Below, one piece after another: positions 7,871 through 18,229 of a stretch of DNA of 33,650 nt. This DNA comes from DASRDU01 sp035560235. Lineage in GTDB: Bacteria > Acidobacteriota > Blastocatellia > RBC074. The position numbers and the translations under genes are program-made. The notes beneath the pieces were generated by a model. That model ran no database searches, was not told the DNA's origin, and worked only from the letters and a program-made list of their open reading frames with translations. The stretch spans positions 1-33,650 of the forward strand of contig DATMAG010000103.1 of the NCBI GenBank assembly GCA_035560235.1. Reading direction: 5' to 3'. Position 1 is the first letter of the stretch; each line of letters opens with the position of its first letter.

Positions 7871-9169
7871 CTAACTGATCTTCGCCGGTTCCAGCTTCGG
7901 CGCAAGCAGGTGAATCACTGACAGCGCGAGCAGATATGCTGAAGCCGCAATAATGAAGATCGGAACATAGCTGCCGGTGGCATCAAGGATCCAGCCGACC
8001 AGTTTTGAGATAAACATTCCGCCAACTGCCCCGGCCATCCCGCCGATGCCGACGACGGAGCCGATGGCCTGACGCGGGAACATATCGGAAGCTGTCGTAA
8101 AGATGTTGGCCGACCAGCCCTGGTGAGCCGCTGCGGCCAGTCCGATCAGCAGCACTGCGATCCAGACATTTGAAGCCTGAGCGGCAAACACTATCGGCAC
8201 GACACAGAGCGCACAGATCAGCATCGTCGTCTTGCGTGAACGGTTAATGTCCCATCCGCGCCTGATCAGGGCTGAAGAGAGCCAGCCGCCGCCCACGCTG
8301 CCGACATCAGCAATCAGGTAGACCGTAATCAGTGGCAGTCCGATTGTTTTCAGATCAATCCCGTACCGGCGATTCAGAAAATCAGGCAGCCAGAACAGGT
8401 ACACCCACCAGATCGGATCAGTCATGAACTTGCCCACCGCAAACGCCCACGTCTGCCGGTGCGGGAAGAGCCTTGCCCAGGGCACTCTCGCAGTCGGCTC
8501 CGGCGGATCACTGTTGATGTGCTTCAGTTCATCGGCTGCGAGCCGCGCATGCGCTTCCGGCTGGCGATACAGCCACAGCCAGAAGATCAGCCAGACAAAC
8601 CCGATCAGGCCAGTCACGACAAAAGTTGCCTGCCAGCCGTAGCGCAGAGTGAGAAACGGCACCAGCCAGGCAGCAACCAGAATACCGACATTGGTGCCGG
8701 CGTTGAAAATGCCTGTGGCCAGGGCGCGCTCCTTTTTGGGAAACCACTCCGCTACGGTTTTGATCGAGGCCGGAAAGTTTCCCGCTTCACCCAGGCCCAG
8801 CGCAAAACGCGCAGCGCTGAAGCCTGAAACAGAACCGGCAAAGGCGTGCGCGGCGGCAGCAATGCTCCAGAAGGCGACCGAGAGCGAGAAGCCCCGGCGT
8901 GTGCCGAGCCAGTCCATCACGCGGCCTGCCAGCAGCAGCCCGGCAGCATAAGCTGTCTGAAACCAGAAAACGATGTTGCTGTAATCAGTCTCGCTCCAGC
9001 CGAATTCCTTCTGCAGCGACGGCTTGAGAATGCCAATGACATTGCGGTCAAGATAGTTGATCGTGGCGGCAAAGAAGAGCAGCGCACAGATGTACCAGCG
9101 CAGATGCCTGATGGCCGGGAGCGCAGCAGACGCAGCACGCGCCGCGCTGGACGTCATGTCAGGATTCAT
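7871..9169 (-). CDS. MFS transporter, ACS (anion:cation symporter) family, hexuronate transporter-like
   Basis: A 432-aa inner-membrane carrier with about 12 hydrophobic segments. Family marks are ATINYLDRNVIGIL in TM1, the loop GRVMDWLGTRRGF between TM2 and TM3, and GLGEAGNFPASIKTVAEWFP in TM4, all as in ExuT/GudP-type hexuronate and aldarate transporters. The start is ATG 9169 because GGGAGG lies 6 nt upstream; the longer frame has no Shine-Dalgarno. Its promoter region (9238-9267) is divergent from that of the Tat oxidoreductase and overlaps a TGGTnnnACCA palindrome. The likely role is proton-coupled import of a sugar acid that the neighbouring oxidoreductases degrade. Substrate is inferred. 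Confidence 0.92.
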   Translation of the reverse strand: MNPDMTSSAARAASAALPAIRHLRWYICALLFFAATINYLDRNVIGILKPSLQKEFGWSETDYSNIVFWFQTAYAAGLLLAGRVMDWLGTRRGFSLSVAFWSIAAAAHAFAGSVSGFSAARFALGLGEAGNFPASIKTVAEWFPKKERALATGIFNAGTNVGILVAAWLVPFLTLRYGWQATFVVTGLIGFVWLIFWLWLYRQPEAHARLAADELKHINSDPPEPTARVPWARLFPHRQTWAFAVGKFMTDPIWWVYLFWLPDFLNRRYGIDLKTIGLPLITVYLIADVGSVGGGWLSSALIRRGWDINRSRKTTMLICALCVVPIVFAAQASNVWIAVLLIGLAAAAHQGWSANIFTTASDMFPRQAIGSVVGIGGMAGAVGGMFISKLVGWILDATGSYVPIFIIAASAYLLALSVIHLLAPKLEPAKIS

Positions 9170-9237
9170 TCGGAGCCTCCCTGTAACGGCGGATTGCGGA
9201 ATCTCGAATCGGAGATGATTCGGAACGGACGGCACAC

Positions 9238-9267
9238 AGCATAAGGCCAGCTTGACAATCTGGTCAA
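9238..9267 (-). promoter_or_regulatory. Candidate promoter of the MFS gene
   Basis: On the minus strand, TTGACC (9267-9262) and TATGCT (9243-9238) are separated by 18 bp. The -35 box overlaps the palindrome at 9261-9271. The -10 is a modest 4/6 match. Confidence 0.45.
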
Positions 9268-9281
9268 ACCATCTTGATAAT
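9252..9281 (+). promoter_or_regulatory. Sigma70-type promoter of the Tat Gfo/Idh/MocA gene
   Basis: TTGACA (9252-9257) and GATAAT (9276-9281) are separated by 18 bp. The predicted start is near 9288, about 65 nt before the ATG at 9353. The spacer contains the palindrome TGGTCAAACCA. Confidence 0.65.
9261..9271. promoter_or_regulatory. GntR/FadR-type operator palindrome between divergent promoters
   Basis: TGGT-CAA-ACCA is a perfect 4-3-4 dyad that fits the TNGTNNNACNA pattern of FadR-subfamily GntR repressors. It sits in the spacer of the plus-strand promoter and overlaps the -35 of the minus-strand promoter, so one repressor could block both. No GntR gene lies in the window. Confidence 0.5.
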
Positions 9282-9352
9282 CCCGCTCGTTCACGACCGC
9301 TTCAGCAGTTTTCATTCACCAGCTTGCCTGCTCAACCGAAGGAGTTTTGCTC

Positions 9353-10618
9353 ATGACCGTCAGTCACCGTCGCAGAGATTTTCTCAAACAGGCTGCCGCT
9401 TCCGCCGCCATCGGCGCAGCACTGCCTGCCAGCTCTTACAGTCGCATTCCCGGCGCGAATGATCGCGTGCGCCTGGGCATCATCGGCCCCGGCGGGCGCG
9501 GGCAGGAACTGATGAAGGAGTTCGTCAAAGTTCCCAATACTGAATTTGTCGCCGCCGCCGATGTTTACACCCGCCGCTTTGATGAAGCGAAACAGATTGC
9601 GCCCGCCATCAGAACCTTCAGCGATCATCGCCAGTTGCTTGACGCGAAGGACATTGATGCCGTGATTGTCGCCACGCCGCTGCATTGCCACGCGCGCCAC
9701 TTCCTCGACACGCTCGCAGCGGGCAAAGATTTGTATTGCGAAAAGACCATGACCTGGTCAATCGAAGAGGCCGAGGCCTGCCGCGATGCCGCAAGAAAAT
9801 CAAAGAGCGTCGTCGGCCTTGGGTTGCAGCATCAGAGCGCCGGACATCAGACCGATGCGCGCAAATGGATCAAAGGTGGCCAGGTCGGACTCATCACGCA
9901 CGTCGAAGCCTGGATGAGCCGCAACACGCCGCGCGGTCAGGGCCAGTGGCTGCGTAAGATTCCTGCCGACTGCACGGCTGAAAACGTCAGATGGGACGCT
10001 TTCCTGAATGGCCGCGCGAAACGCCCGTTTGACGCGCACAAATTCATCAACTGGCGTTTCTACTGGGAATTCAGCGGCGGCAATGTCACCGAAAATATGG
10101 TGCACCAGATTGCGTGGATTATTGGCGCGCTCGATCTGCCGCTGCCGACGGCGGCTTATATGTCGGGCGGCGTCTTTTCAGAAAAGGACGGGCGCGAAGT
10201 GCCGGACACGATTGCCGTCACACTCGATTACCCGAACGATCTGGTCGTCACGTGGCAGTCAACTTTCAGCAACAGCCGCTACGGCCTCGGCGTGCGCGTG
10301 CTCGGTTCGCACGGCACAGTGGAATGGCTGGCCGGTTCGACCGATATGGTTTCAGGCAGATCGGTCAGCGGCTGGCGTTATTATCCTGAAAAAGCCAATC
10401 GCCCTGACGGCACAGTGCTTGAGCCTGAAAGCAAAGACAGCAATCACTACGCCAATTTCATCGAATGCGTGCGCTCGCGCAAAGAGCCGAACTCGCCAGC
10501 CGAACTCGGCTACCGTTCAGCCATCGCCGCGCACATGGCCAATCTGTCGTATCGCAGGAAACAGCGCCTGACGCTCGACGAAGCGCGCCAGGTCGGCAGA
10601 CAAATGGCGCGCATATAA
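9353..10618 (+). CDS. Tat-exported Gfo/Idh/MocA family oxidoreductase
   Basis: A 421-aa protein starting with a twin-arginine signal (SHRRRDFLKQAAASAA, residues 4-19), so it is folded with its cofactor and exported to the periplasm. The Rossmann motif is LGIIGPGGRG (about 41-50). The usual EKP signature is EKT here (YCEKTMTWS). The Pro change is seen in some Tat-type members, and the catalytic Lys is kept. The C-terminal domain has the NMVHQ substrate-site region. Start ATG 9353 lies 8 nt after AAGGAG. Such proteins act on sugars or glycosides outside the cytoplasm, some as hydrolase-like GH109 relatives. It is divergent from the MFS gene and probably co-regulated with it. Confidence 0.92.
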   Translation: MTVSHRRRDFLKQAAASAAIGAALPASSYSRIPGANDRVRLGIIGPGGRGQELMKEFVKVPNTEFVAAADVYTRRFDEAKQIAPAIRTFSDHRQLLDAKDIDAVIVATPLHCHARHFLDTLAAGKDLYCEKTMTWSIEEAEACRDAARKSKSVVGLGLQHQSAGHQTDARKWIKGGQVGLITHVEAWMSRNTPRGQGQWLRKIPADCTAENVRWDAFLNGRAKRPFDAHKFINWRFYWEFSGGNVTENMVHQIAWIIGALDLPLPTAAYMSGGVFSEKDGREVPDTIAVTLDYPNDLVVTWQSTFSNSRYGLGVRVLGSHGTVEWLAGSTDMVSGRSVSGWRYYPEKANRPDGTVLEPESKDSNHYANFIECVRSRKEPNSPAELGYRSAIAAHMANLSYRRKQRLTLDEARQVGRQMARI

Positions 10619-10625
10619 AAATGCC

Positions 10626-10720
10626 TGTCATCTGTCACTTGTCACTTGTCACCTGTGAGGTTGATATGATTGTTTTCAGTCACTTCAGAATCAGGTGACA
10701 AGTGACAAGCGGCAGGTGGC
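10626..10720. repeat. Inverted pair of heptamer tandem repeats (TGTCACT type)
   Basis: The left array 10626-10660 reads TGTCATC, TGTCACT, TGTCACT, TGTCACC, TGTGAGG. The right array 10693-10720 is its inverse (AGGTGAC, AAGTGAC, AAGCGGC, AGGTGGC). Positions 10638-10655 and 10692-10709 are perfect 18-bp inverted repeats separated by 36 nt. No T-run follows, so it is not a standard terminator. It starts 8 nt after the stop of the Tat oxidoreductase gene. Confidence 0.85.
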
Positions 10721-10807
10721 AGGCGCTTGAATCGTGATTGATCAAATCCTGCCCGATTGCCTGCCACTTCACCTTCCGGCTACAATTCGACTCTCCTTAA
10801 TCCTGCA

Positions 10808-11827
10808 ATGAAAGAGACATTGCTGCCTTATCTGATCTGTCCTGACTGTGCCGGTGATCTGACATTGCAGGCCAGCGAACGCGCAGGCCGCGAAATCATC
10901 ACCGGAGAACTGAAGTGTGCGCGCTGCCCGGCGCGCTGGCCCGTGCGCCACGGTGTGCCGCGCTTTGCTGACACCGCGCAGTTTTCCGAGGACAAGCAGG
11001 CAACGGCCAGGAATTTCGGTGAGCAGTGGCTCGTCTTTGATCACGTCAGCCGCCATCACGAACAGCAGTTCCGCGACTGGATTGCTCCGGTCACGCCCGA
11101 TTTCGTGCGTGGCAAAACCGTGATCGAAGCCGGATGCGGCAAGGGGCGTCATACGCGCTCAGTTGCCGAATGGGGCGCACGCGATGTGATCGGCGTTGAT
11201 CTGAGCGAGGCCGTTGACGCGGCCTTTCAGAACACGCGCGACCTTGAAAACGCGCACATCATTCAGGCCGATATTTACCGGCTGCCGCTGCGGCCTGTGT
11301 TCGATTACGGTTTTTCGGTTGGCGTGCTGCATCATCTGCCCGACCCGCGCGCAGGGTTCGCGGCGCTGGTCAGAAGCCTGAAGCCGGGCGGCGCAGTTTC
11401 AGCGTGGATTTACGGGCGCGAAAACAACGGGTGGATTGTGCATTTCATCAACCCGCTGCGTGAGCGCATCACTTCAAGGCTGCCGATGCGCGTGCTGTAC
11501 TTTCTTTCGTTCGCGCCGTCGCTGGTGCTGTATGTGATCCTCAAACTGATCTATGCGCCGCTGCGCGGGACAAGGCTGTCGCGGCATCTCTTTTACGCCG
11601 ATTATCTGAGTTACATTGCGCGCTTTCCGTTCCGCGAAATTCACAACATCGTCCACGATCACCTGACCGCGCCGACGGCCTTTTACATCAGCCGCGAAGA
11701 GTTCGCGCGCTGGTTCGATGAAGCCAAAGCCGCCGACGTGGTCATCGCCTGGCACAATCGCAACAGCTGGCGCGGATTCGGCTACATCGGCGCAGAAGCG
11801 AAGGCGGAGGCCGGTTATGGCAGATAA
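10808..11827 (+). CDS. SAM-dependent methyltransferase with N-terminal Trm112-like zinc ribbon
   Basis: A 339-aa protein. Residues 8-55 form a Trm112-like zinc ribbon (CPDC at 11-14, CARC at 37-40, then VRHGVPRF). A class I methyltransferase fold follows, with motif I VIEAGCGKGRHT, the acidic end of beta2 in VIGVDLS, and FDYGFSVGVLHHLPDP. A hydrophobic stretch (VLYFLSFAPSLVLYVILKLIY) suggests membrane association near residues 240-260. ATG 10808 is the first ATG and puts the zinc ribbon at the N-terminus; no good Shine-Dalgarno is visible. It overlaps the next methyltransferase by 11 bp. With GT2 and asparagine synthase downstream, modification of a surface glycan or lipid carrier is likely. 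Confidence 0.85.
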   Translation: MKETLLPYLICPDCAGDLTLQASERAGREIITGELKCARCPARWPVRHGVPRFADTAQFSEDKQATARNFGEQWLVFDHVSRHHEQQFRDWIAPVTPDFVRGKTVIEAGCGKGRHTRSVAEWGARDVIGVDLSEAVDAAFQNTRDLENAHIIQADIYRLPLRPVFDYGFSVGVLHHLPDPRAGFAALVRSLKPGGAVSAWIYGRENNGWIVHFINPLRERITSRLPMRVLYFLSFAPSLVLYVILKLIYAPLRGTRLSRHLFYADYLSYIARFPFREIHNIVHDHLTAPTAFYISREEFARWFDEAKAADVVIAWHNRNSWRGFGYIGAEAKAEAGYGR

Positions 11828-12616
11828 GATCGCCGGAGAACTGGTGAAACCGCAGGTCGGCATGCGCCCTCTCAATTACCAGATCATGTTCGATGTCGAG
11901 GACGAACACTGGTGGTATGTCGGGCGGCGCGCCATCGTGCTGGCGCAGGTTGAAGCATCGCTTCGCGCCGACTACCGCCTGCCGACTACCGACTACCGAC
12001 TTCTTGACATCGGGTGCGGCACGGGCGGCAATCTGGATCATCTGAAACGTTATGGCCGGATGCACGGAGTTGATTTGTCGCCGCTCGCGCTTGGATGCAG
12101 CCGCCGTCGCGGTCACGAGCGCGTGATGTTTGCCACAGCCAACGAACTGCCTTTTGCCAGTGACTCATTCGATCTGGTGACGGCGCTCGATGTGATCGAA
12201 CATCTGGACGATGACACGGGCGGACTGAAGGAGATTCATCGCGTGCTGCGACCGGGCGCGCCCGCCATAATTTTCGTGCCGGCATTTCAGTCATTGTGGG
12301 GGCCGAACGACGATCAGTCAGGACACAGGCGGCGTTACCGTCTGCCGCAGTTGCGCGCCAGAGTCGAAGCCGCCGGACTTGAAATTGAACGCATCAGTTA
12401 CGCCAATATCATAATGTTTCTGCCGATCTGGACTGGCCGAAAGATACTCAATGCGCTGGGCCGCGTGTCGCAGTCGGAAAATCGCATCAATCATCCGTTG
12501 ATCAATCGCCTGCTCGCGCGCATCTTTGCCAGCGAAGCCGGATGGCTCAGACGACATACGCTGCCCTTCGGAGTCTCAATCATCTGCGTGGCCAGAAAAA
12601 GCATAACAGTGCCGCA

Positions 12617-12620
<4 letters not shown>
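11817..12620 (+). CDS. Class I SAM-dependent methyltransferase
   Basis: A 267-aa protein starting MADKIAGEL at ATG 11817, 6 nt after GGAGG. It begins with the helical lead MFDVEDEHWWYVGRRAIV typical of glycan-cluster methyltransferases. Motif I is LLDIGCGTGGN (about 62-72), the acidic strand is MHGVDLSP, and motif IV is FDLVTALDVIEHLDDD. The C-terminal half has RRRYRLPQLRARVEAAGLEIERISY and a hydrophobic helix. Immediately before motif I the DNA holds five tandem heptamers (11968-12002), coding for DYRLPTTDYRLLD, which probably form an extra loop. It overlaps both neighbours, so it is translationally coupled. Target unknown. Confidence 0.88.
11968..12002. repeat. Five tandem heptamers inside the methyltransferase gene
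   Basis: CCGACTA, CCGCCTG, CCGACTA, CCGACTA, CCGACTT in perfect 7-nt phase, 35 nt in total. They encode about residues 51-62, next to SAM motif I. Confidence 0.9.
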
Positions 12621-13639
<1,019 letters not shown>

Positions 13640-13651
<12 letters not shown>

Positions 13652-14055
13652 AAAGTGAAGAGACAAAAATCAGTGATTATCGTGACCTGCTGATCTGGCA
13701 GAAGGGAATAGTTCTGGTCAGGCAGATTTATGAACTCACGAGCACTTTCCCGCAGGAAGAGAAATTCGGATTGACCTCGCAAATGCGGCGCGCTGCTGTT
13801 TCAGTTCCATCAAACATTGCAGGAGGCCAGGCGCGACATACGACCGGCAGCTTTGTTCAGTTTCTGTCGGTTGCTGAAGGCTCGCTGGCAGAACCTGATA
13901 CTCAACTGGTGATCGCCCTGGAGCTGGGACACTGTTCTGGTAAAACTGCTGAAAACTCTTTCGCTCTTATTGTTGAATTGCGGCGAATGATCAGCTCCCT
14001 GCGCATCAGGCTCAGTAACCGAACTTAAATCTCTCTTCACTGTACACTCTTCACT
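13640..14055 (+). mobile_element. Candidate S23/IVP gene unit with 24-bp terminal inverted repeats
   Basis: A 416-bp unit bounded by inverted repeats (13640-13663 and 14032-14055, 22/24 match) and filled almost completely by one S23-family gene. It sits between GT2 and asnB of an otherwise overlapping operon. No transposase and no clear target duplication is visible. Mobility is inferred from architecture only. Confidence 0.4.
13648..14028 (+). CDS. Four-helix-bundle protein, S23/23S rRNA intervening-sequence family
   Basis: A 126-aa protein of the S23/IVP family. The typical order of motifs is visible: YRDLLIWQKGIVLVRQIYEL, then FPQEEKFGLTSQMRRAAVSV, PSNIAGGQARH and FLSVAEGSLAE. It starts with GTG 13648, whose bases overlap the GT2 stop (GTGA); GAGG lies upstream. 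The first residues MKSEETK are encoded by the repeat. Family members were first found inside 23S rRNA intervening sequences. Stand-alone copies are of unknown function, and a relative (Avd) assists diversity-generating retroelements. No reverse transcriptase or template repeat is here. The normal SNIAEG is SNIAGG in this copy. Confidence 0.9.
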
Positions 14056-14066
14056 CTTCACTTTTG
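14032..14066. repeat. Right heptamer array of the S23-gene unit
   Basis: A TCACTCT-type heptamer run, the inverse of the array at 13636-13663, with one extra copy. It ends 11 nt before the asnB start and begins 3 nt after the S23-gene stop. Confidence 0.85.
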
Positions 14067-14077
14067 ACTGTTTTTAT

Positions 14078-15970
14078 ATGTGCGGAATCGTCGGCTTCAT
14101 CAACAGAGATCGTGAGCGACCGGCCAGTGAGCAGGTGGCGCGCGCGATGGCGGCGGCGATCATTCATCGCGGGCCGGATGATGAAGGTTTTTATTGTCAC
14201 GATCACGTCGCGCTCGGCATGCGGCGGCTTTCGATCATTGATATTGCGGGCGGGCATCAGCCGATTGCCAATGAGGACGGATCGGTGCGGGTGGTTTTCA
14301 ATGGCGAGATTTACAACTTCCGCGAACTGCGGCGGCAGTTGGATGCGCGCGGGCATCAGTTCCGCACGCAGGCTGATACTGAAGTCATCGTACATCTTTA
14401 TGAGGATTACGGTGATGAACTGGTGCAGCATCTGAACGGGATGTTTGCCTTTGCGCTGTGGGATGAACGACGCGAACGATTGCTGATTGCGCGTGACCGC
14501 ATGGGCGAGAAGCCGCTTTATTACACGCTCGCCGGTGACGCCTTTGTTTTTGCTTCTGAAATCAAATCGCTGCTGACGCATCCGGCGGTTGAGCGACGGC
14601 TGAATCTGTCGGCGCTGCGCAAATATCTGTTTTATGAATGCGTGCCTTCGCCGCATTCGATTATTGAAGGCGTCAGAAAGCTGCCGCCCGCGCACCGTCT
14701 GATTTTTGAGCGCGGCGCGGTGCGCGAAGAGCGTTACTGGCAGCTTGATTACAACGTCGAGAAGGCCGCGATCAGCGAAGATGAAGCGGTGGAAGAAGTG
14801 CAGCGGCGGTTGCGCGAGGCCGTGCGGTTGCGGCTGCTCGCTGATGTGCCGCTCGGCGTGCTGCTCTCAGGCGGCATTGATTCAAGCTCGATTGCTGCGC
14901 TGGCGAGCGAGACTGCGACCGGGCGAATCAAGACCTTTTCGATTGCCTTTGATGAAAAGTCGTTCGATGAATCATCGTATGCGCGGGCAGTGGCGCGACG
15001 TCTTGGCACTGAACATTTCGAGCACCGGCTGACCGAGCGCGAGATGCTTGAGATGGTGCCTGAAATTCCGCGCCTGCTCGATGAACCGCTCGGTGACGGG
15101 TCGCTGATTCCGACCTTTCTGGTTTCGCGGTTTACGCGCCAGCACGTGACGGTTGCGCTCGGCGGCGATGGCGGCGATGAATTGTTTGCGGGCTATCCGA
15201 CTTACATCGCGCACCGGATGGCTGGCTATTATCGTTCGCTGCCGAAGTTTCTGCGTCACGGCGTGATTGAACCGGCAGTTGCGGCCCTGCCGGTGTCGGT
15301 CGAAAACATTTCGTTTGATTTCAAGGCGCGGCGTTTTGTGCGCGGCGCGGCGCTGCCCGACGGCACGCGCCATCAGTCGTGGATGGGCTCGTTCGATGAA
15401 AGGCAGCAGCGGCTGCTGCTCAACCGCGACATTGTGGCTGCGCATCCTGACGAAGAGGTTTTCATTGAAGTGCGCGCTTATGACGACCGCACCGGAATTG
15501 ATCTGATTGAACGAATGATGACGCTCGACGCGCAGCATTACCTGTCGGAATGCGTCCTTGTCAAAGTAGACCGCGCCAGCATGGCGGCTTCACTTGAAAC
15601 GCGCGCGCCGTTTCTCGATCACACCTTCATTGATTTTCTGACGCGACTGCCGGTCAGCTTCAAACTGCGCGGCCTGACGACCAAGTACGTTCTCAAACGC
15701 GCGATGCGCGACAAACTGCCGGCGCAGGTGCTTGATCGTCCGAAGAAAGGCTTCGGCATGCCCGTTGCGCTCTGGCTCAAGGGTGAGCTGCGTCCGCTCG
15801 TCAGCGAGATGCTCGCGCCTGCCCGCCTCAAACGTCACGGCTTATTCAACAGCGATTACGTGCAGCGATTATTGAACGAACACACCAGCGGCGCAGCCGA
15901 TCATCGCAAGCTGATCTGGACGCTGCTGATGTTTGAAATGTGGGCTGAGAAAACTCAGGTGCAGTATTGA
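14078..15970 (+). CDS. asnB: Asparagine synthase (glutamine-hydrolyzing)
   Basis: A 630-aa two-domain enzyme that makes asparagine (or amidates a related acid) from aspartate, glutamine and ATP. Met removal exposes Cys2 (MCGIVGF), the glutaminase nucleophile. RRLSIID (49-55) and NGEIYN (75-80) line the glutamine site. The synthetase domain has the PP-loop LSGGIDSSS (263-271) and GGDGGDELFAGYP. Members in polysaccharide or exosortase-type clusters often amidate surface sugars or peptides, so free asparagine synthesis is not certain. ATG 14078 has no Shine-Dalgarno: the bases upstream are the repeat and a T-rich run. The gene closes the plus-strand operon before a hairpin at 15980-16012. Confidence 0.93.
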   Translation: MCGIVGFINRDRERPASEQVARAMAAAIIHRGPDDEGFYCHDHVALGMRRLSIIDIAGGHQPIANEDGSVRVVFNGEIYNFRELRRQLDARGHQFRTQADTEVIVHLYEDYGDELVQHLNGMFAFALWDERRERLLIARDRMGEKPLYYTLAGDAFVFASEIKSLLTHPAVERRLNLSALRKYLFYECVPSPHSIIEGVRKLPPAHRLIFERGAVREERYWQLDYNVEKAAISEDEAVEEVQRRLREAVRLRLLADVPLGVLLSGGIDSSSIAALASETATGRIKTFSIAFDEKSFDESSYARAVARRLGTEHFEHRLTEREMLEMVPEIPRLLDEPLGDGSLIPTFLVSRFTRQHVTVALGGDGGDELFAGYPTYIAHRMAGYYRSLPKFLRHGVIEPAVAALPVSVENISFDFKARRFVRGAALPDGTRHQSWMGSFDERQQRLLLNRDIVAAHPDEEVFIEVRAYDDRTGIDLIERMMTLDAQHYLSECVLVKVDRASMAASLETRAPFLDHTFIDFLTRLPVSFKLRGLTTKYVLKRAMRDKLPAQVLDRPKKGFGMPVALWLKGELRPLVSEMLAPARLKRHGLFNSDYVQRLLNEHTSGAADHRKLIWTLLMFEMWAEKTQVQY

Positions 15971-15979
15971 AGAATAGAG

Positions 15980-16012
15980 CCTGTGAGCGCGCTCCGGGAC
16001 CGCGCTCACAGG
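15980..16012. terminator. Convergent-gene hairpin (bidirectional terminator)
   Basis: A perfect 12-bp stem (15980-15991 with 16001-16012, CCTGTGAGCGCG/CGCGCTCACAGG) with a 9-nt loop lies between the stops of asnB (15970) and the PQQ dehydrogenase (16017). A T-run follows on the plus strand after a 5-nt gap. The minus strand has only a weak one. Confidence 0.6.
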
Positions 16013-16016
16013 CAGG

Positions 16017-18101
<2,085 letters not shown>

Positions 18102-18126
18102 GGCTCTCCGTTTTCCAGAAGTTCAG

Positions 18127-18229
18127 GAGAGATGACGAAACAAACGGAAATAACGGAATGAACGGAAAAATCACCACCCCTGGAGAATCTTTCCGTCTGC
18201 CGTTATTTCCGTTTGTTCCGTCATCTCTC
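18127..18229. repeat. 30-bp inverted repeat built of CGGAAnnAA 9-mers
   Basis: Arms 18127-18156 and 18200-18229 are inverse repeats with one mismatch. The left arm extends into four tandem 9-mers of CGGAANNAA type (to about 18171). The right arm contains the stop codon and last residues of the diiron-oxidase gene. No adjacent T-run. Confidence 0.85.

Noticed and set aside
10626..10720. CRISPR array
   Set aside because: Units are 7 nt, contiguous and without spacers, and there are no cas genes.
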